Shown one piece after another: positions 24,214 through 33,726 of a stretch of 50,148 nt of DNA. The notes beneath the pieces were generated by a model. The model saw nothing but the letters and a program-made list of their open reading frames with translations, was not told the origin of the DNA and did no database searches. The stretch covers positions 1 through 50,148 of the forward strand of contig JAJJOY010000012.1 in the NCBI GenBank assembly GCA_021029595.1. Direction: 5' to 3'. Both the position numbers and the translations under genes were made by a program. Within the stretch, counting starts at the first letter, position 1; the number at the start of each line of letters is the position of its first letter. The stretch comes from Hominenteromicrobium mulieris. Lineage in GTDB: Bacteria; Bacillota; Clostridia; Oscillospirales; Acutalibacteraceae.

Positions 24214-24939
24214 TTACTCGCCTCCGTTCGTCAGTTTGATCTCGCAGTCTTCGCCGTCACCGTCCACGCGCAATCGCTTGTCCTTGACAAGCTCCAAAAC
24301 GGCGAGGAACGCCGCCACGCGCTCCGAAGGGTCGTTTTTGCCGCGGAACAACTCTTTTAACGACACATGCCGCTTTTTCCACAGGCTGCGCAGCACGAAA
24401 ACAATTTGCGAAGCCACGGAGACCACACGGCGCGTGATGAGCTTTGAGATGGTGTCCTCCGGCTTCTGCGGCTCCGGCGGCTTCTTTTTTCCGAGCATCG
24501 ACAAATACGCCGAAAGCAGCTCCTGCGGCTTATGATGGCGCTTATAGGTGAGATCTGCGGGAATATCCGCCTGCGCACGCACGATGCTGTCGAGCGAAAA
24601 CCGCTCGCGCAGACGCATGGCCGCTTCCTTGCACTGCTGGTATTCAAGCAGCTGACCGGTCAGCTCTTGCTTCAATGCCGCTTCCTCTTCCTTTTTCGGC
24701 AGCAGCGAAACACTTTTGATGTGCACAAGACGCGCCGCCATCTCAAGAAATTCGCTCGCAACGTCCATATCTGCCGCCTGCATCTCGTGAATCTGCGCCA
24801 TGTACTGCTCTAAAAGCTCTGCGATGGGAATATCGTAGATATTGAGTTTGTTTTTTGCGATGAGGTTGAGCAGCAGGTCGAGCGGACCCTCAAACACATC
24901 GAGCTTATAGGAAAGTGTTTCCGTTTTTTCCATGTTCAT
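24214..24939 (-). CDS. scpA: Segregation and condensation protein A
   Basis: This 241-residue kleisin bridges the SMC head domains. The N-terminal helix block YKLDVFEGPLDLLLNLI is diagnostic, followed by the conserved EFLEMAARLVHIKSVSLLP and the C-terminal winged helix. It sits 16 bases before scpB and 6 bases after the site-2 protease gene. Confidence 0.95.
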   Translation of the reverse strand: MNMEKTETLSYKLDVFEGPLDLLLNLIAKNKLNIYDIPIAELLEQYMAQIHEMQAADMDVASEFLEMAARLVHIKSVSLLPKKEEEAALKQELTGQLLEYQQCKEAAMRLRERFSLDSIVRAQADIPADLTYKRHHKPQELLSAYLSMLGKKKPPEPQKPEDTISKLITRRVVSVASQIVFVLRSLWKKRHVSLKELFRGKNDPSERVAAFLAVLELVKDKRLRVDGDGEDCEIKLTNGGE

Positions 24940-24945
24940 ACACGA

Positions 24946-25641
24946 TCACAATACGCCGGCCAGACGGAACGGCAACGCCGCAAGCCAGCTCACACCGCCG
25001 TATACGGCGTTTTCAAGCACATTTAGCGGACCCGTGAGCGCACCGGAAACAATGAGCAGCATGCCGATCATGGAGAGCATGTTCTGGTACTGGTAGAACT
25101 TGTAGCGTGCGCGGTCGCTGAGCAGCGCCGCCAGAATTTTGGAGCCGTCAAGCGGCGGCAGCGGCACAAGGTTGAAGACCGCCAGCACCGCGTTGATAAA
25201 CGAAAAATAGCTGAAGAACAGTAAAATGTAATGCACAAACGCGTTGTACGGCGCAAAAGCCGCAATAGCATAATAAATAACGCAGCCGACATAAGATGCA
25301 AGCAGGTTCGCCGCCGGGCCCGCAAGAGACGTGAGTGCCACGCCGGAGCGCGGATTTTTAAAATACCGGCTGTCGATCGGCACGGGCTTTGCCCAACCGA
25401 TGCCGAAAAGCAAAAGGAACATCGCACCCATCGGGTCAATGCTTGCAAGCGGGTTCAGCGTCAAGCGGCCCTCATACTTTGCGGTAGGGTCACCGAGTTT
25501 GTACGCCACCCAACCGTGCGCAAGCTCGTGCAGCGGCAGCGCAAGGAAAACGATGACGAGCGTGGCTAAAATCTGAATGATAACACTGAGCGGATCAACA
25601 GCGCCGCCGCGCAGCAAGGTCATGATCGAATTAAAAAGCAA
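24946..25641 (-). CDS. Site-2 protease family protein (M50, YwhC-like)
   Basis: This polytopic membrane zinc protease of about 231 residues has HELAH near residue 40 and NLVPLPPLDG near 157-166, with the Asp as third metal ligand. It lacks PDZ and CBS domains, as in the compact YwhC/YydH branch. Its substrate is unknown. Start choice: a GTG at 25650 overlaps the GAGGTG ribosome binding site; TTG at 25641 has proper spacing and is preferred. It is the first gene of the scpA-rluB operon and the second M50 protease in the window. Confidence 0.88.
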   Translation of the reverse strand: MLFNSIMTLLRGGAVDPLSVIIQILATLVIVFLALPLHELAHGWVAYKLGDPTAKYEGRLTLNPLASIDPMGAMFLLLFGIGWAKPVPIDSRYFKNPRSGVALTSLAGPAANLLASYVGCVIYYAIAAFAPYNAFVHYILLFFSYFSFINAVLAVFNLVPLPPLDGSKILAALLSDRARYKFYQYQNMLSMIGMLLIVSGALTGPLNVLENAVYGGVSWLAALPFRLAGVL

Positions 25642-25699
25642 ATATAACACCTCTTTCTGTGGGGTGCACCCGAAAACGGTTTCGGATATACCTTATAGA

Positions 25700-25728
25700 A
25701 TTATAAAGCATAGAGGACGAAAAAACAA
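25700..25728 (-). promoter_or_regulatory. Sigma-A promoter of the site-2 protease-scpA-rluB operon
   Basis: TTGTTT (25728-25723), a 17-base spacer, and perfect TATAAT (25705-25700) on the minus strand. Confidence 0.82.
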
Positions 25729-25829
25729 TTCTTTTCCGTAAAAACATTCTGTGAACAACTTTTCGTTTTAGCAAAAGATGCGAAAAGCGAGTTTTTTCAA
25801 AATTTAGTTCCCATTTTTAAAAATAAATC

Positions 25830-25858
25830 TTGCATTTTGCGTTCGTTTCTGCTACAAT
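25830..25858 (+). promoter_or_regulatory. Sigma-A promoter of rpmB
   Basis: TTGCAT (25830-25835), a 17-base spacer, TACAAT (25853-25858), 47 bases before the ATG. Confidence 0.85.
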
Positions 25859-25905
25859 ACTAACGTTGCAATGAAGAATTAGGCACTTTAAGGAGGTGCA
25901 GATAG

Positions 25906-26094
25906 ATGGCTAAATGTGAAATTTGTGGAAAGGACGTATCCTTCGGCATCAAGGTTTCCCACTCCCACAGACGTTCCAACAGAACTTGGAAACCGAATAT
26001 CAGACGAGTAAAGGCACTTGTTAACGGTACACCGAAGCGTGTATACGCCTGCACCCGCTGCTTGCGTTCCGGCAAGGTTACAAGAGCAGTATAA
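25906..26094 (+). CDS. rpmB: 50S ribosomal protein L28
   Basis: This 62-residue ribosomal protein of the zinc-ribbon form has CxxC at Cys4/Cys7 and a second CxxC near the C-terminus (CTRC). The conserved VSHSHRRSNRTWKPNIRRVK occupies the centre. The ribosome binding site is AAGGAGG. It is monocistronic, with its own promoter and terminator. In Bacillus rpmB lies beside spoVM; here they are 19 kb apart. Confidence 0.97.
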   Translation: MAKCEICGKDVSFGIKVSHSHRRSNRTWKPNIRRVKALVNGTPKRVYACTRCLRSGKVTRAV

Positions 26095-26114
26095 AAAAAC
26101 TGGTCGATAAAATT

Positions 26115-26144
26115 ATGGACATCGTTTCGGTGTCCATTTTTTTA
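26115..26144 (+). terminator. rpmB terminator
   Basis: Stem ATGGACATCG / CGGTGTCCAT with a TTT loop and one T-G pair, followed by a run of seven T. Confidence 0.85.
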
Positions 26145-26233
26145 TTTTCCGTATTTACTTTTTCATCCCGCTGTGATAAGTTTCGTTTGTGTTATTCCAT
26201 CCTCCATCGTTTAGAATGACTTCCTTAATAAGC

Positions 26234-26273
26234 AAAAGGCGCCGTGCAGGTTTTAAACCACACAGCGCCTTTT
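26234..26273 (-). terminator. gdhA terminator
   Basis: Outer stem AAAAGGCGC / GCGCCTTTT with partly paired interior, and a T-rich sequence on both sides. It terminates gdhA on the minus strand. Confidence 0.75.
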
Positions 26274-26304
26274 AAGCTTTATTCTGTTTTAAATCAAATC
26301 AGGA

Positions 26305-27648
<1,344 letters not shown>

Positions 27649-27679
27649 TTAGAAAATAGATTGAAAAATAAGAAAAGCA

Positions 27680-27757
27680 CAGGAAACGCAGTTTTTACCT
27701 TTAAATCCTGCAAAAAGATCTCCCTTCGGTCTTTTGGGCCTTTTTGCCCGTTTCCTG
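27680..27757 (-). promoter_or_regulatory. Structured 5' leader of gdhA, candidate cis-regulatory RNA
   Basis: The minus transcript starting near 27762 folds into nested perfect stems: CAGGAAACG (27757-27749) with CGTTTCCTG (27688-27680), inside it GCAAAAAG (27747-27740) with CTTTTTGC (27717-27710), and inside that GGG/CCC pairs (27738-27736 with 27724-27722) enclosing AAAAGACCGAA. No known riboswitch class is recognised. Confidence 0.6.
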
Positions 27758-27768
27758 AAAACGTTTAC

Positions 27769-27797
27769 ATTTTACCACAGGTTTTTCGTGTTTTCAA
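27769..27797 (-). promoter_or_regulatory. gdhA sigma-A promoter
   Basis: TTGAAA (27797-27792), a 17-base spacer and TAAAAT (27774-27769) on the minus strand, 132 bases before the ATG. Bases 27800-27970, between this and the purC promoter, hold nothing I can assign. Confidence 0.82.
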
Positions 27798-27970
27798 TAT
27801 GTTTTTGCGAAAAATTTCAAAAAAGTTTCAGCACCGCAAAGCGATGAATTTTGAAGGAAACCTGTTTCAATTCTGCAAGTTCACTTTCTTTTGTTGTAAA
27901 AGCACCAGTATTCTTTCGTCTCATACCCTGAAATTGTACGAATTCTTGCACGGCGGTTTTCGGAAAAAGA

Positions 27971-27999
27971 TTGACATTCGGTGCACTTTTCTATAGAAT
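27971..27999 (+). promoter_or_regulatory. purC sigma-A promoter
   Basis: Consensus TTGACA (27971-27976), a 17-base spacer, TAGAAT (27994-27999). The leader of about 85 bases has no purine-riboswitch-like core, only a weak GCCG-TTTT-CGGC hairpin. Confidence 0.88.
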
Positions 28000-28092
28000 T
28001 AAAGTGTATGATAATGCACGGGAGAAAATTTTGCCGTTTTCGGCTTTTCGCCCGCGCCAAACGCTCAATGAAGAAAGGTATGGTAATGTATT

Positions 28093-28803
28093 ATGCAGAA
28101 GACCGAATTACTCTATGAGGGCAAAGCAAAGAAAGTTTACGCAACGGAGAACCCGGATTATTGCATCGTTTCCTATAAAGATGACGCGACCGCGTTCAAC
28201 GGCCTCAAGAAGGGCACCATCGTCGGCAAAGGCGTTGTCAACAACCGTATGTCCAACTTCATGTTCCAGCTGCTTGAAAAGCACGGCATCAAGACCCACT
28301 TTGTAGAAGAGCTTTCCGACCGCGACACCGTCGTGCGCAAGGTCAGCATCGTTCCGCTCGAAGTCATCGTCCGCAACAAGGCAGCCGGCAGTCTCTCTAA
28401 GCGCCTCGGCCTTGAGGAAGGCACCCCCATGCGCGTGCCGGTTCTGGAGTTCTGCTACAAGAACGACGATCTCGGCGACCCGATGGTCAACAATTACCAT
28501 ATCCTCGCTGCCGGATTTGCAACGCAGGAGGAGATTGATAAGATCAGCTCGATGGCTCTGAAGGTCAATGAGCTCATGCTGGAGTTCTTCAAGAGCATCG
28601 GCGTTGACCTCATCGACTTCAAGATCGAATTCGGCAAGACCTCCGACGGCGAGATTATCCTCGCAGACGAGATTTCCCCGGATACCTGCCGCTTCTGGGA
28701 CATCAACACCCATGAAAAGCTCGATAAGGACCGTTTCCGCCGCGACATGGGCGGTGTGGAAGAGGCTTATGCCGAAATGATGAAGCGCATCGGCCTGAAC
28801 TGA
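28093..28803 (+). CDS. purC: SAICAR synthetase
   Basis: Phosphoribosylaminoimidazole-succinocarboxamide synthase joins aspartate to CAIR in purine synthesis. The 236-residue protein begins [17 protein letters not shown], has the ATP/substrate segment [18 protein letters not shown], and ends with [12 protein letters not shown], all family signatures. The start ATG at 28093 is 14 bases from AAAGG, and two upstream ATGs (28080 and 28086) open a short overlapping frame in another phase. Confidence 0.97.
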   Translation: MQKTELLYEGKAKKVYATENPDYCIVSYKDDATAFNGLKKGTIVGKGVVNNRMSNFMFQLLEKHGIKTHFVEELSDRDTVVRKVSIVPLEVIVRNKAAGSLSKRLGLEEGTPMRVPVLEFCYKNDDLGDPMVNNYHILAAGFATQEEIDKISSMALKVNELMLEFFKSIGVDLIDFKIEFGKTSDGEIILADEISPDTCRFWDINTHEKLDKDRFRRDMGGVEEAYAEMMKRIGLN

Positions 28804-28820
28804 CTGTAAAGCATATGACG

Positions 28821-28857
28821 AAACGGAGTCCCCGAAAACGCGGAGGCTCCGTTTACG
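28821..28857 (+). terminator. Weak hairpin between purC and purB
   Basis: Stem AAACGGAG / CTCCGTTT with a partly paired loop and a short T tract. It may attenuate rather than end transcription, since no convincing purB promoter is seen downstream. Confidence 0.4.
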
Positions 28858-28913
28858 CGGTTTATTGCCGCATTCTCCGTTTGTTATTTATTTGATTAAA
28901 GGAAAAGATAAAC

Positions 28914-30344
28914 ATGAGAGATACGTATGAATCCCCCCTGTCCTCCCGCTATGCCGACAAAGAGATGAAGTACCTGTTTTCGCCGGACATGAAGTTCAAG
29001 ACCTGGCGCCGCCTTTGGATCGCGCTTGCAGAGAGCGAAATGGAGCTCGGTCTGCCGGTCACGCAGGAACAGGTCGATGAGCTGAAGGCACACGCCGAGG
29101 ACATCAACTATGAAGTCGCCGAAGAGCGCGAGCGCCTTGTGCGCCACGACGTGATGAGCCATGTGTATGCCTACGGCCAGCAGTGCCCGAAGGCTGCCGG
29201 CATCATCCACCTCGGCGCAACAAGCTGCTATGTCGGCGACAACACCGACATCATCATCATGACGGAAGCCATGAAGATTGTTAGGAAGAAGCTCGTCAAT
29301 GTCATCCGCATTCTTTCCCATTTTGCGGAAGAATATAAAGACCTGCCCACGCTCGCCTTCACCCACTTCCAGCCGGCACAGCCGACCACCGTGGGCAAGC
29401 GCGCCACGCTGTGGATGCAGGAGTTTCTGATGGACCTTGAAGACGTGGAGTATCAGCTCAGCAAAGCGAAGCTGCTCGGCTCCAAGGGCACCACGGGCAC
29501 ACAGGCAAGCTTCCTTGAGCTTTTCGACGGCAACGATGAAATGGCCGCAAAGATCGACGCGAAAATCGCCGAGAAAATGGGATATGAGAGCTGCTTTGCC
29601 GTCTCCGGACAGACCTACCCGCGTAAACTTGACAGCCAGATGCTGAACGTTTTGAGCTGCATCGCGCAGAGCGCCGCAAAATTCTCGAACGACATCCGTC
29701 TTCTGCAGCACCTGAAGGAAGTGGAAGAGCCGTTTGAGAAGAACCAGATCGGTTCCTCCGCCATGGCGTATAAGCGCAACCCGATGCGCAGCGAGCGTAT
29801 CGCCTCCCTTGCACGCTACATTGTCGTAGACGCGCTGAACCCGGCGATTACCGCTTCTACGCAGTGGTTTGAGCGCACGCTGGACGACTCCGCGAACAAG
29901 CGCATCAGCGTGCCGGAAGCTTTCCTTGCGACCGACGCGATCCTGAACCTTGTAATGAACGTTGCGGACGGCCTTGTGGTTTACCCGAAGGTCATCGAGC
30001 AGCACCTCCGCCGCGAGCTGCCGTTCATGGCGACGGAAAACATCATGATGGACGCCGCAAAGCGCGGCGCAGACCGTCAGGAGCTGCACGAGCACGTGCG
30101 CGTGCACTCCATGGCAGCCTCTAAGGTCATTAAGGAAGAGGGCGGTGAAAACGACCTTCTGGAGCGCATCGCAAACGACCCGATCTTCGGCGTCACACTC
30201 GACGAGCTCAAGGGCATCGTAGACCCGCACAAATATGTCGGCCGCGCACCGCGCCAGACCGAAATTTTCCTTCACGATGTCGTAAAGCCGATCCTCGATC
30301 GCTATGCAGACACCGAAACAGAAACCGCAGAGATCAATCTGTAA
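28914..30344 (+). CDS. purB: Adenylosuccinate lyase
   Basis: Cleaves SAICAR to AICAR and adenylosuccinate to AMP, so it serves the products of both purC and purA that flank it. The 476-residue protein has the fumarase-superfamily signature GSSAMAYKRNP (Pro of the common MPYKRNP replaced by Ala) and the catalytic His segment THFQPAQPTT. The ribosome binding site is AAAGGAAA. Homology is closest in style to the long, eukaryote-like PurB branch found in clostridia. Confidence 0.96.
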   Translation: MRDTYESPLSSRYADKEMKYLFSPDMKFKTWRRLWIALAESEMELGLPVTQEQVDELKAHAEDINYEVAEERERLVRHDVMSHVYAYGQQCPKAAGIIHLGATSCYVGDNTDIIIMTEAMKIVRKKLVNVIRILSHFAEEYKDLPTLAFTHFQPAQPTTVGKRATLWMQEFLMDLEDVEYQLSKAKLLGSKGTTGTQASFLELFDGNDEMAAKIDAKIAEKMGYESCFAVSGQTYPRKLDSQMLNVLSCIAQSAAKFSNDIRLLQHLKEVEEPFEKNQIGSSAMAYKRNPMRSERIASLARYIVVDALNPAITASTQWFERTLDDSANKRISVPEAFLATDAILNLVMNVADGLVVYPKVIEQHLRRELPFMATENIMMDAAKRGADRQELHEHVRVHSMAASKVIKEEGGENDLLERIANDPIFGVTLDELKGIVDPHKYVGRAPRQTEIFLHDVVKPILDRYADTETETAEINL

Positions 30345-30416
30345 TTCACCCCGCCGTTTTAAACGGCTTTGGGAGGAAATAAATATATATAATATATTAG
30401 AAAGGCTTGAACTATT

Positions 30417-31697
30417 ATGGTAAAAGCAATTGTCGGCGCCTGCTGGGGCGACGAAGGAAAAGGCAAAATCACCGATATTCTGGCGGAAGATTCCGATATC
30501 GTTGTTCGTTTCCAGGGCGGCAGCAACGCCGGCCACACGATCATCACCCATTACGGTCGCTTTGCTCTGCATCAGCTGCCCTCCGGTATTTTTAGAAAGA
30601 ACATCCTCAATATCATTGGCAACGGCGTTGCGCTCTCCGTTGAAAACTTCATCGACGAGCTCAAGGCTGTAACGGAACAGGGCGTTCCGATGCCGAACAT
30701 CCTCATCTCCAACCGCTGCCAGATCGTTATGCCGTACCACAAAGCACTGGACGGCATGGAAGAAGCCCGTCTGGCTTCTAAGTCCTTTGGTTCCACCAAG
30801 AGCGGCATCGCACCGTTCTATTCCGATAAGTACGCAAAGATCGGCTTTCAGGTCAGCGAGCTGTTCGGCAGCAAAGAGGACCTGATGGAGAAGATTGACC
30901 ATGTGCTCGACCTCAAGAATGTACTCTACACCGACCTTTATAAGGTAGAGCCGCTCGACCGCGAAGAGATTTACGCAAAGCTCATGGAGTACAAGGAACT
31001 CATCGCGCCGTATGTGGCCGATACATTCACCATTCTCCACAACGCCGTTAAGGAAGGCAAAACCATTCTGCTCGAAGGTCAGCTCGGCTCCCTGAAGGAC
31101 CCGGACCTCGGCATTTATCCGATGGTCACCTCCTCCTCCCCGGTCGCCGGCTTCGGCGCTGTCGGTGCAGGCGGCATCCCGCCGTATGAGATCAAAGAGA
31201 TTTACACGGTCGTTAAGGCGTACTCCAGCGCTGTCGGCGCAGGCGAGTTCGTTTCCGAGATTTTCGGCGATGAAGCGGAAGAGCTGAGAAAGCGCGGCGG
31301 CGATAAGGGCGAGTACGGTGCCACCACCGGCCGTCCGCGTCGTGTCGGCTGGCTCGACCTCGTTGCAGCCCGCTATGGATGCCAGGTGCAGGGTGCAACC
31401 GGCGTTGCCATGACCGTGCTTGATGCACTCGGCTATCTCGATGAGATTCCGGTCTGCGTCGGCTACGAGCTCGACGGCAAGCAGATTGATTACTTCCCGA
31501 CCACTACGGAGCTCAAGCGCTGCAAGCCGATTCTCGAGAAGCTTCCGGGTTGGAAATGCGACATCCGCGGCATCAAGAAGTTCGAGGATCTCCCGGAGAA
31601 CGCACGTCATTACGTCGAGTTTGCCGAAAAGCACCTCGGTGTTCCGGTCTGCATGGTCTCGAACGGCCCCGCCCGCGAAGACATCATGTATCGCTAA
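30417..31697 (+). CDS. purA: Adenylosuccinate synthetase
   Basis: GTP-dependent ligation of aspartate to IMP, first step to AMP. The 426-residue protein has the N-terminal P-loop GDEGKGK (11-17), the GGSNAGHT switch, and the C-terminal GTP site. It follows purB by 72 bases. A small tight palindrome (GCCGTTTTAAACGGC, 30353-30367) lies in the gap, but its loop is too short for a confident terminator. Confidence 0.97.
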   Translation: MVKAIVGACWGDEGKGKITDILAEDSDIVVRFQGGSNAGHTIITHYGRFALHQLPSGIFRKNILNIIGNGVALSVENFIDELKAVTEQGVPMPNILISNRCQIVMPYHKALDGMEEARLASKSFGSTKSGIAPFYSDKYAKIGFQVSELFGSKEDLMEKIDHVLDLKNVLYTDLYKVEPLDREEIYAKLMEYKELIAPYVADTFTILHNAVKEGKTILLEGQLGSLKDPDLGIYPMVTSSSPVAGFGAVGAGGIPPYEIKEIYTVVKAYSSAVGAGEFVSEIFGDEAEELRKRGGDKGEYGATTGRPRRVGWLDLVAARYGCQVQGATGVAMTVLDALGYLDEIPVCVGYELDGKQIDYFPTTTELKRCKPILEKLPGWKCDIRGIKKFEDLPENARHYVEFAEKHLGVPVCMVSNGPAREDIMYR

Positions 31698-31712
31698 CTT
31701 AAGATATTCTAA

Positions 31713-31743
31713 GAAAGCAGGCAGCCCCAAGCCGCCTGCTTTC
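31713..31743 (+). terminator. Hairpin after purA
   Basis: A perfect 10-bp stem GAAAGCAGGC / GCCTGCTTTC with an 11-base loop. The tail is CCCCTACTTTG rather than a T run, so termination efficiency is doubtful. Confidence 0.45.
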
Positions 31744-31750
31744 CCCTACT

Positions 31751-31790
31751 TTGCATACAAATCATTAAATACAGTTATATTTTCACTGTA
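31751..31790 (+). promoter_or_regulatory. Possible glmS promoter with a small dyad
   Basis: TTGCAT (31751-31756), then TTATAT or TATATT after 18-19 bases. A dyad TACAGT-N9-ACTGTA (31770-31790) overlaps the -10. The whole purA-glmS gap is 143 bases and shows no glmS ribozyme core. Confidence 0.4.
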
Positions 31791-31840
31791 CAGAGAATAA
31801 CCAATTTTGAATTGTAAATTCTGAAAGGATGGTTTAGGAT

Positions 31841-33667
31841 ATGTGCGGAATCGTCGGTTATATCGGTAACGATCAGGCAGTACCCGTTCTCTTACAGGGG
31901 TTGGAAAAGTTGGAATACCGCGGATATGACTCCGCAGGTGTAGCGGTCTTCTCGGAAGACGGATTGAAAGTTGTAAAATCGAAAGGCCGGCTGCGCGTAC
32001 TGAGCGACCTGTTGGACGGCGGCAAAGCACTGACCGGTACGCTCGGCATCGGCCACACGCGCTGGGCGACGCACGGCGCACCGAGCGATGTAAACTCGCA
32101 CCCGCAGGTGAGCGAGGGCGGTCGTTTTGCCGTTGTGCATAACGGCATCATCGAGAATTACCTCTACCTCAAGCAGCACCTCATGCGCCGCGGCGTACAG
32201 TTCGTATCGGAAACCGATACGGAGGTTGTCGCGCAGATGCTCGAATACTACGATAAGGGCGACATTCTGGAGACGATTGAAAAGGTCATCTCCAAGGTGG
32301 AGGGCAGCTATGCGCTCGGCATCATCAGTGCCGACCACCCGGACTGTATCTACGCAGTACGCAAGGACAGCCCGCTCATCATCGGCATCGGGCAGGGCGA
32401 AAATTTCATCGCGTCCGACATTCCCGCGATCTTATCAAAGACGCGCGAGATCTGCCGCTTAAAGGATAACGAAATTGCAGAACTCACCCGCGACGGCGTG
32501 AAGTTCTATAACGCAGACGGCGAGCCGGTCGAAAAAGAGATCGAGCACATCGAGTGGGATATTGAAGCGGCCGAAAAGGGCGGCTTTGAGCATTTCATGA
32601 TGAAGGAGATCTTCGAGCAGCCGAAAGCCGTGCGTGATACCATTACACCGCGTATCCGCAACGGGCACATCGTGCTTGATGACATCACCTTGACCGCCGA
32701 GGAGCTGCGCCGCTTCACAAAAATCAACATCGTGGCGTGTGGCACGGCGTACCACGTGGGCGTCGTGGCAAAGTACGCGTTTGAAGAGCTGCTGCGCATC
32801 CCGGTCGAAGTGGATGTTGCATCTGAGTTCCGTTACCGCGACCCGATCCTCAACGAAAACACGCTCATGATCATCATCAGCCAGTCCGGCGAGACCGCCG
32901 ATACGCTGGCGGCGCTGCGCGAAGCGAAGCGTGCGGGCTGTCGTGTGCTCTCCGTCGTGAACGTTGTCGGCAGCACCATTGCAACCGAATCGGACGACGT
33001 GCTGTATACGTGGGCAGGCCCGGAAATTTCCGTCGCGTCCACAAAAGCATACAGCACGCAGCTTGCGGTCATTTATCTTCTGGCGCTGTACATCGGCGAG
33101 CAGCTCGGCAAATTCACGCAGGAGCAGCTCAGTGCATACATCGCGGCGCTCGAAAAGCTGCCGGAGCAGATTGACGAAATGCTGAAGCACAAGGAGAATA
33201 TTCAGTTCTTTGCTTCCAAGTATTTCAACGCGAGCGACATGTACTTCATCGGCCGCAATGTCGATTACGCCGCGTCTCTGGAGGCTTCCCTCAAACTCAA
33301 GGAGATTTCCTACATTCACTCCGAGGCCTACGCCGCGGGCGAGCTCAAGCACGGCCCGATCTCCCTCATCGAAGACGGCACGCTTGTCATCGCGCTTGCG
33401 ACCGACGCCCGCCTCTTTGATAAAATGATGTCGAACATCAAGGAGGTAAAAGCACGCGGCGCTGTCGTGCTGGGTGTTGCGACGGAAGACAAAAAAGAGA
33501 TTGCCGGGCAGACGGATATGGTGTTCTACATTCCGAAGACCGCATCGTTCATGCTCCCCTCCCTCTCAGTCATCCCAATGCAGCTGTTTGCGTACTATGT
33601 CGCCTCCATGAAGGGCTGCGATATTGATAAGCCGCGCAATCTTGCAAAATCTGTCACAGTGGAGTAA
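31841..33667 (+). CDS. glmS: Glutamine-fructose-6-phosphate aminotransferase
   Basis: Makes glucosamine-6-phosphate for cell wall synthesis. The 608-residue protein begins MCGIVGYIG with nucleophile Cys2 of the class II glutaminase. TRWATHG and the glutamine-binding GNxE-like loop follow, then two SIS sugar-isomerase domains (SQSGETADTLAALREAK and the C-terminal LKEISYIHSEAYAAGELKHGPISL). It ends in the conserved KSVTVE. The ribosome binding site is AAAGGATGG. Length is normal. Confidence 0.97.
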   Translation: MCGIVGYIGNDQAVPVLLQGLEKLEYRGYDSAGVAVFSEDGLKVVKSKGRLRVLSDLLDGGKALTGTLGIGHTRWATHGAPSDVNSHPQVSEGGRFAVVHNGIIENYLYLKQHLMRRGVQFVSETDTEVVAQMLEYYDKGDILETIEKVISKVEGSYALGIISADHPDCIYAVRKDSPLIIGIGQGENFIASDIPAILSKTREICRLKDNEIAELTRDGVKFYNADGEPVEKEIEHIEWDIEAAEKGGFEHFMMKEIFEQPKAVRDTITPRIRNGHIVLDDITLTAEELRRFTKINIVACGTAYHVGVVAKYAFEELLRIPVEVDVASEFRYRDPILNENTLMIIISQSGETADTLAALREAKRAGCRVLSVVNVVGSTIATESDDVLYTWAGPEISVASTKAYSTQLAVIYLLALYIGEQLGKFTQEQLSAYIAALEKLPEQIDEMLKHKENIQFFASKYFNASDMYFIGRNVDYAASLEASLKLKEISYIHSEAYAAGELKHGPISLIEDGTLVIALATDARLFDKMMSNIKEVKARGAVVLGVATEDKKEIAGQTDMVFYIPKTASFMLPSLSVIPMQLFAYYVASMKGCDIDKPRNLAKSVTVE

Positions 33668-33726
33668 AATAGAATTGTATTCAATCGTTGAACCAACGTT
33701 TTAAATTCAGGAAGGCAGGGTGTAAT

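Noticed and set aside
28000-28092. Purine riboswitch or PurR box upstream of purC
   Set aside because: The short leader lacks the conserved three-way junction and no PurBox pair was seen.
28896-31730. A 944-codon open frame on the minus strand opposite purB and purA
   Set aside because: It mirrors codon bias of two well-supported genes, has no ribosome binding site and encodes His/Leu/Arg-rich sequence with no recognisable domain.
31698-31840. glmS ribozyme expected before glmS in many Gram-positive bacteria
   Set aside because: The gap is 143 bases, AT-rich, and shows only a terminator-like hairpin and a promoter; no ribozyme core could be recognised.
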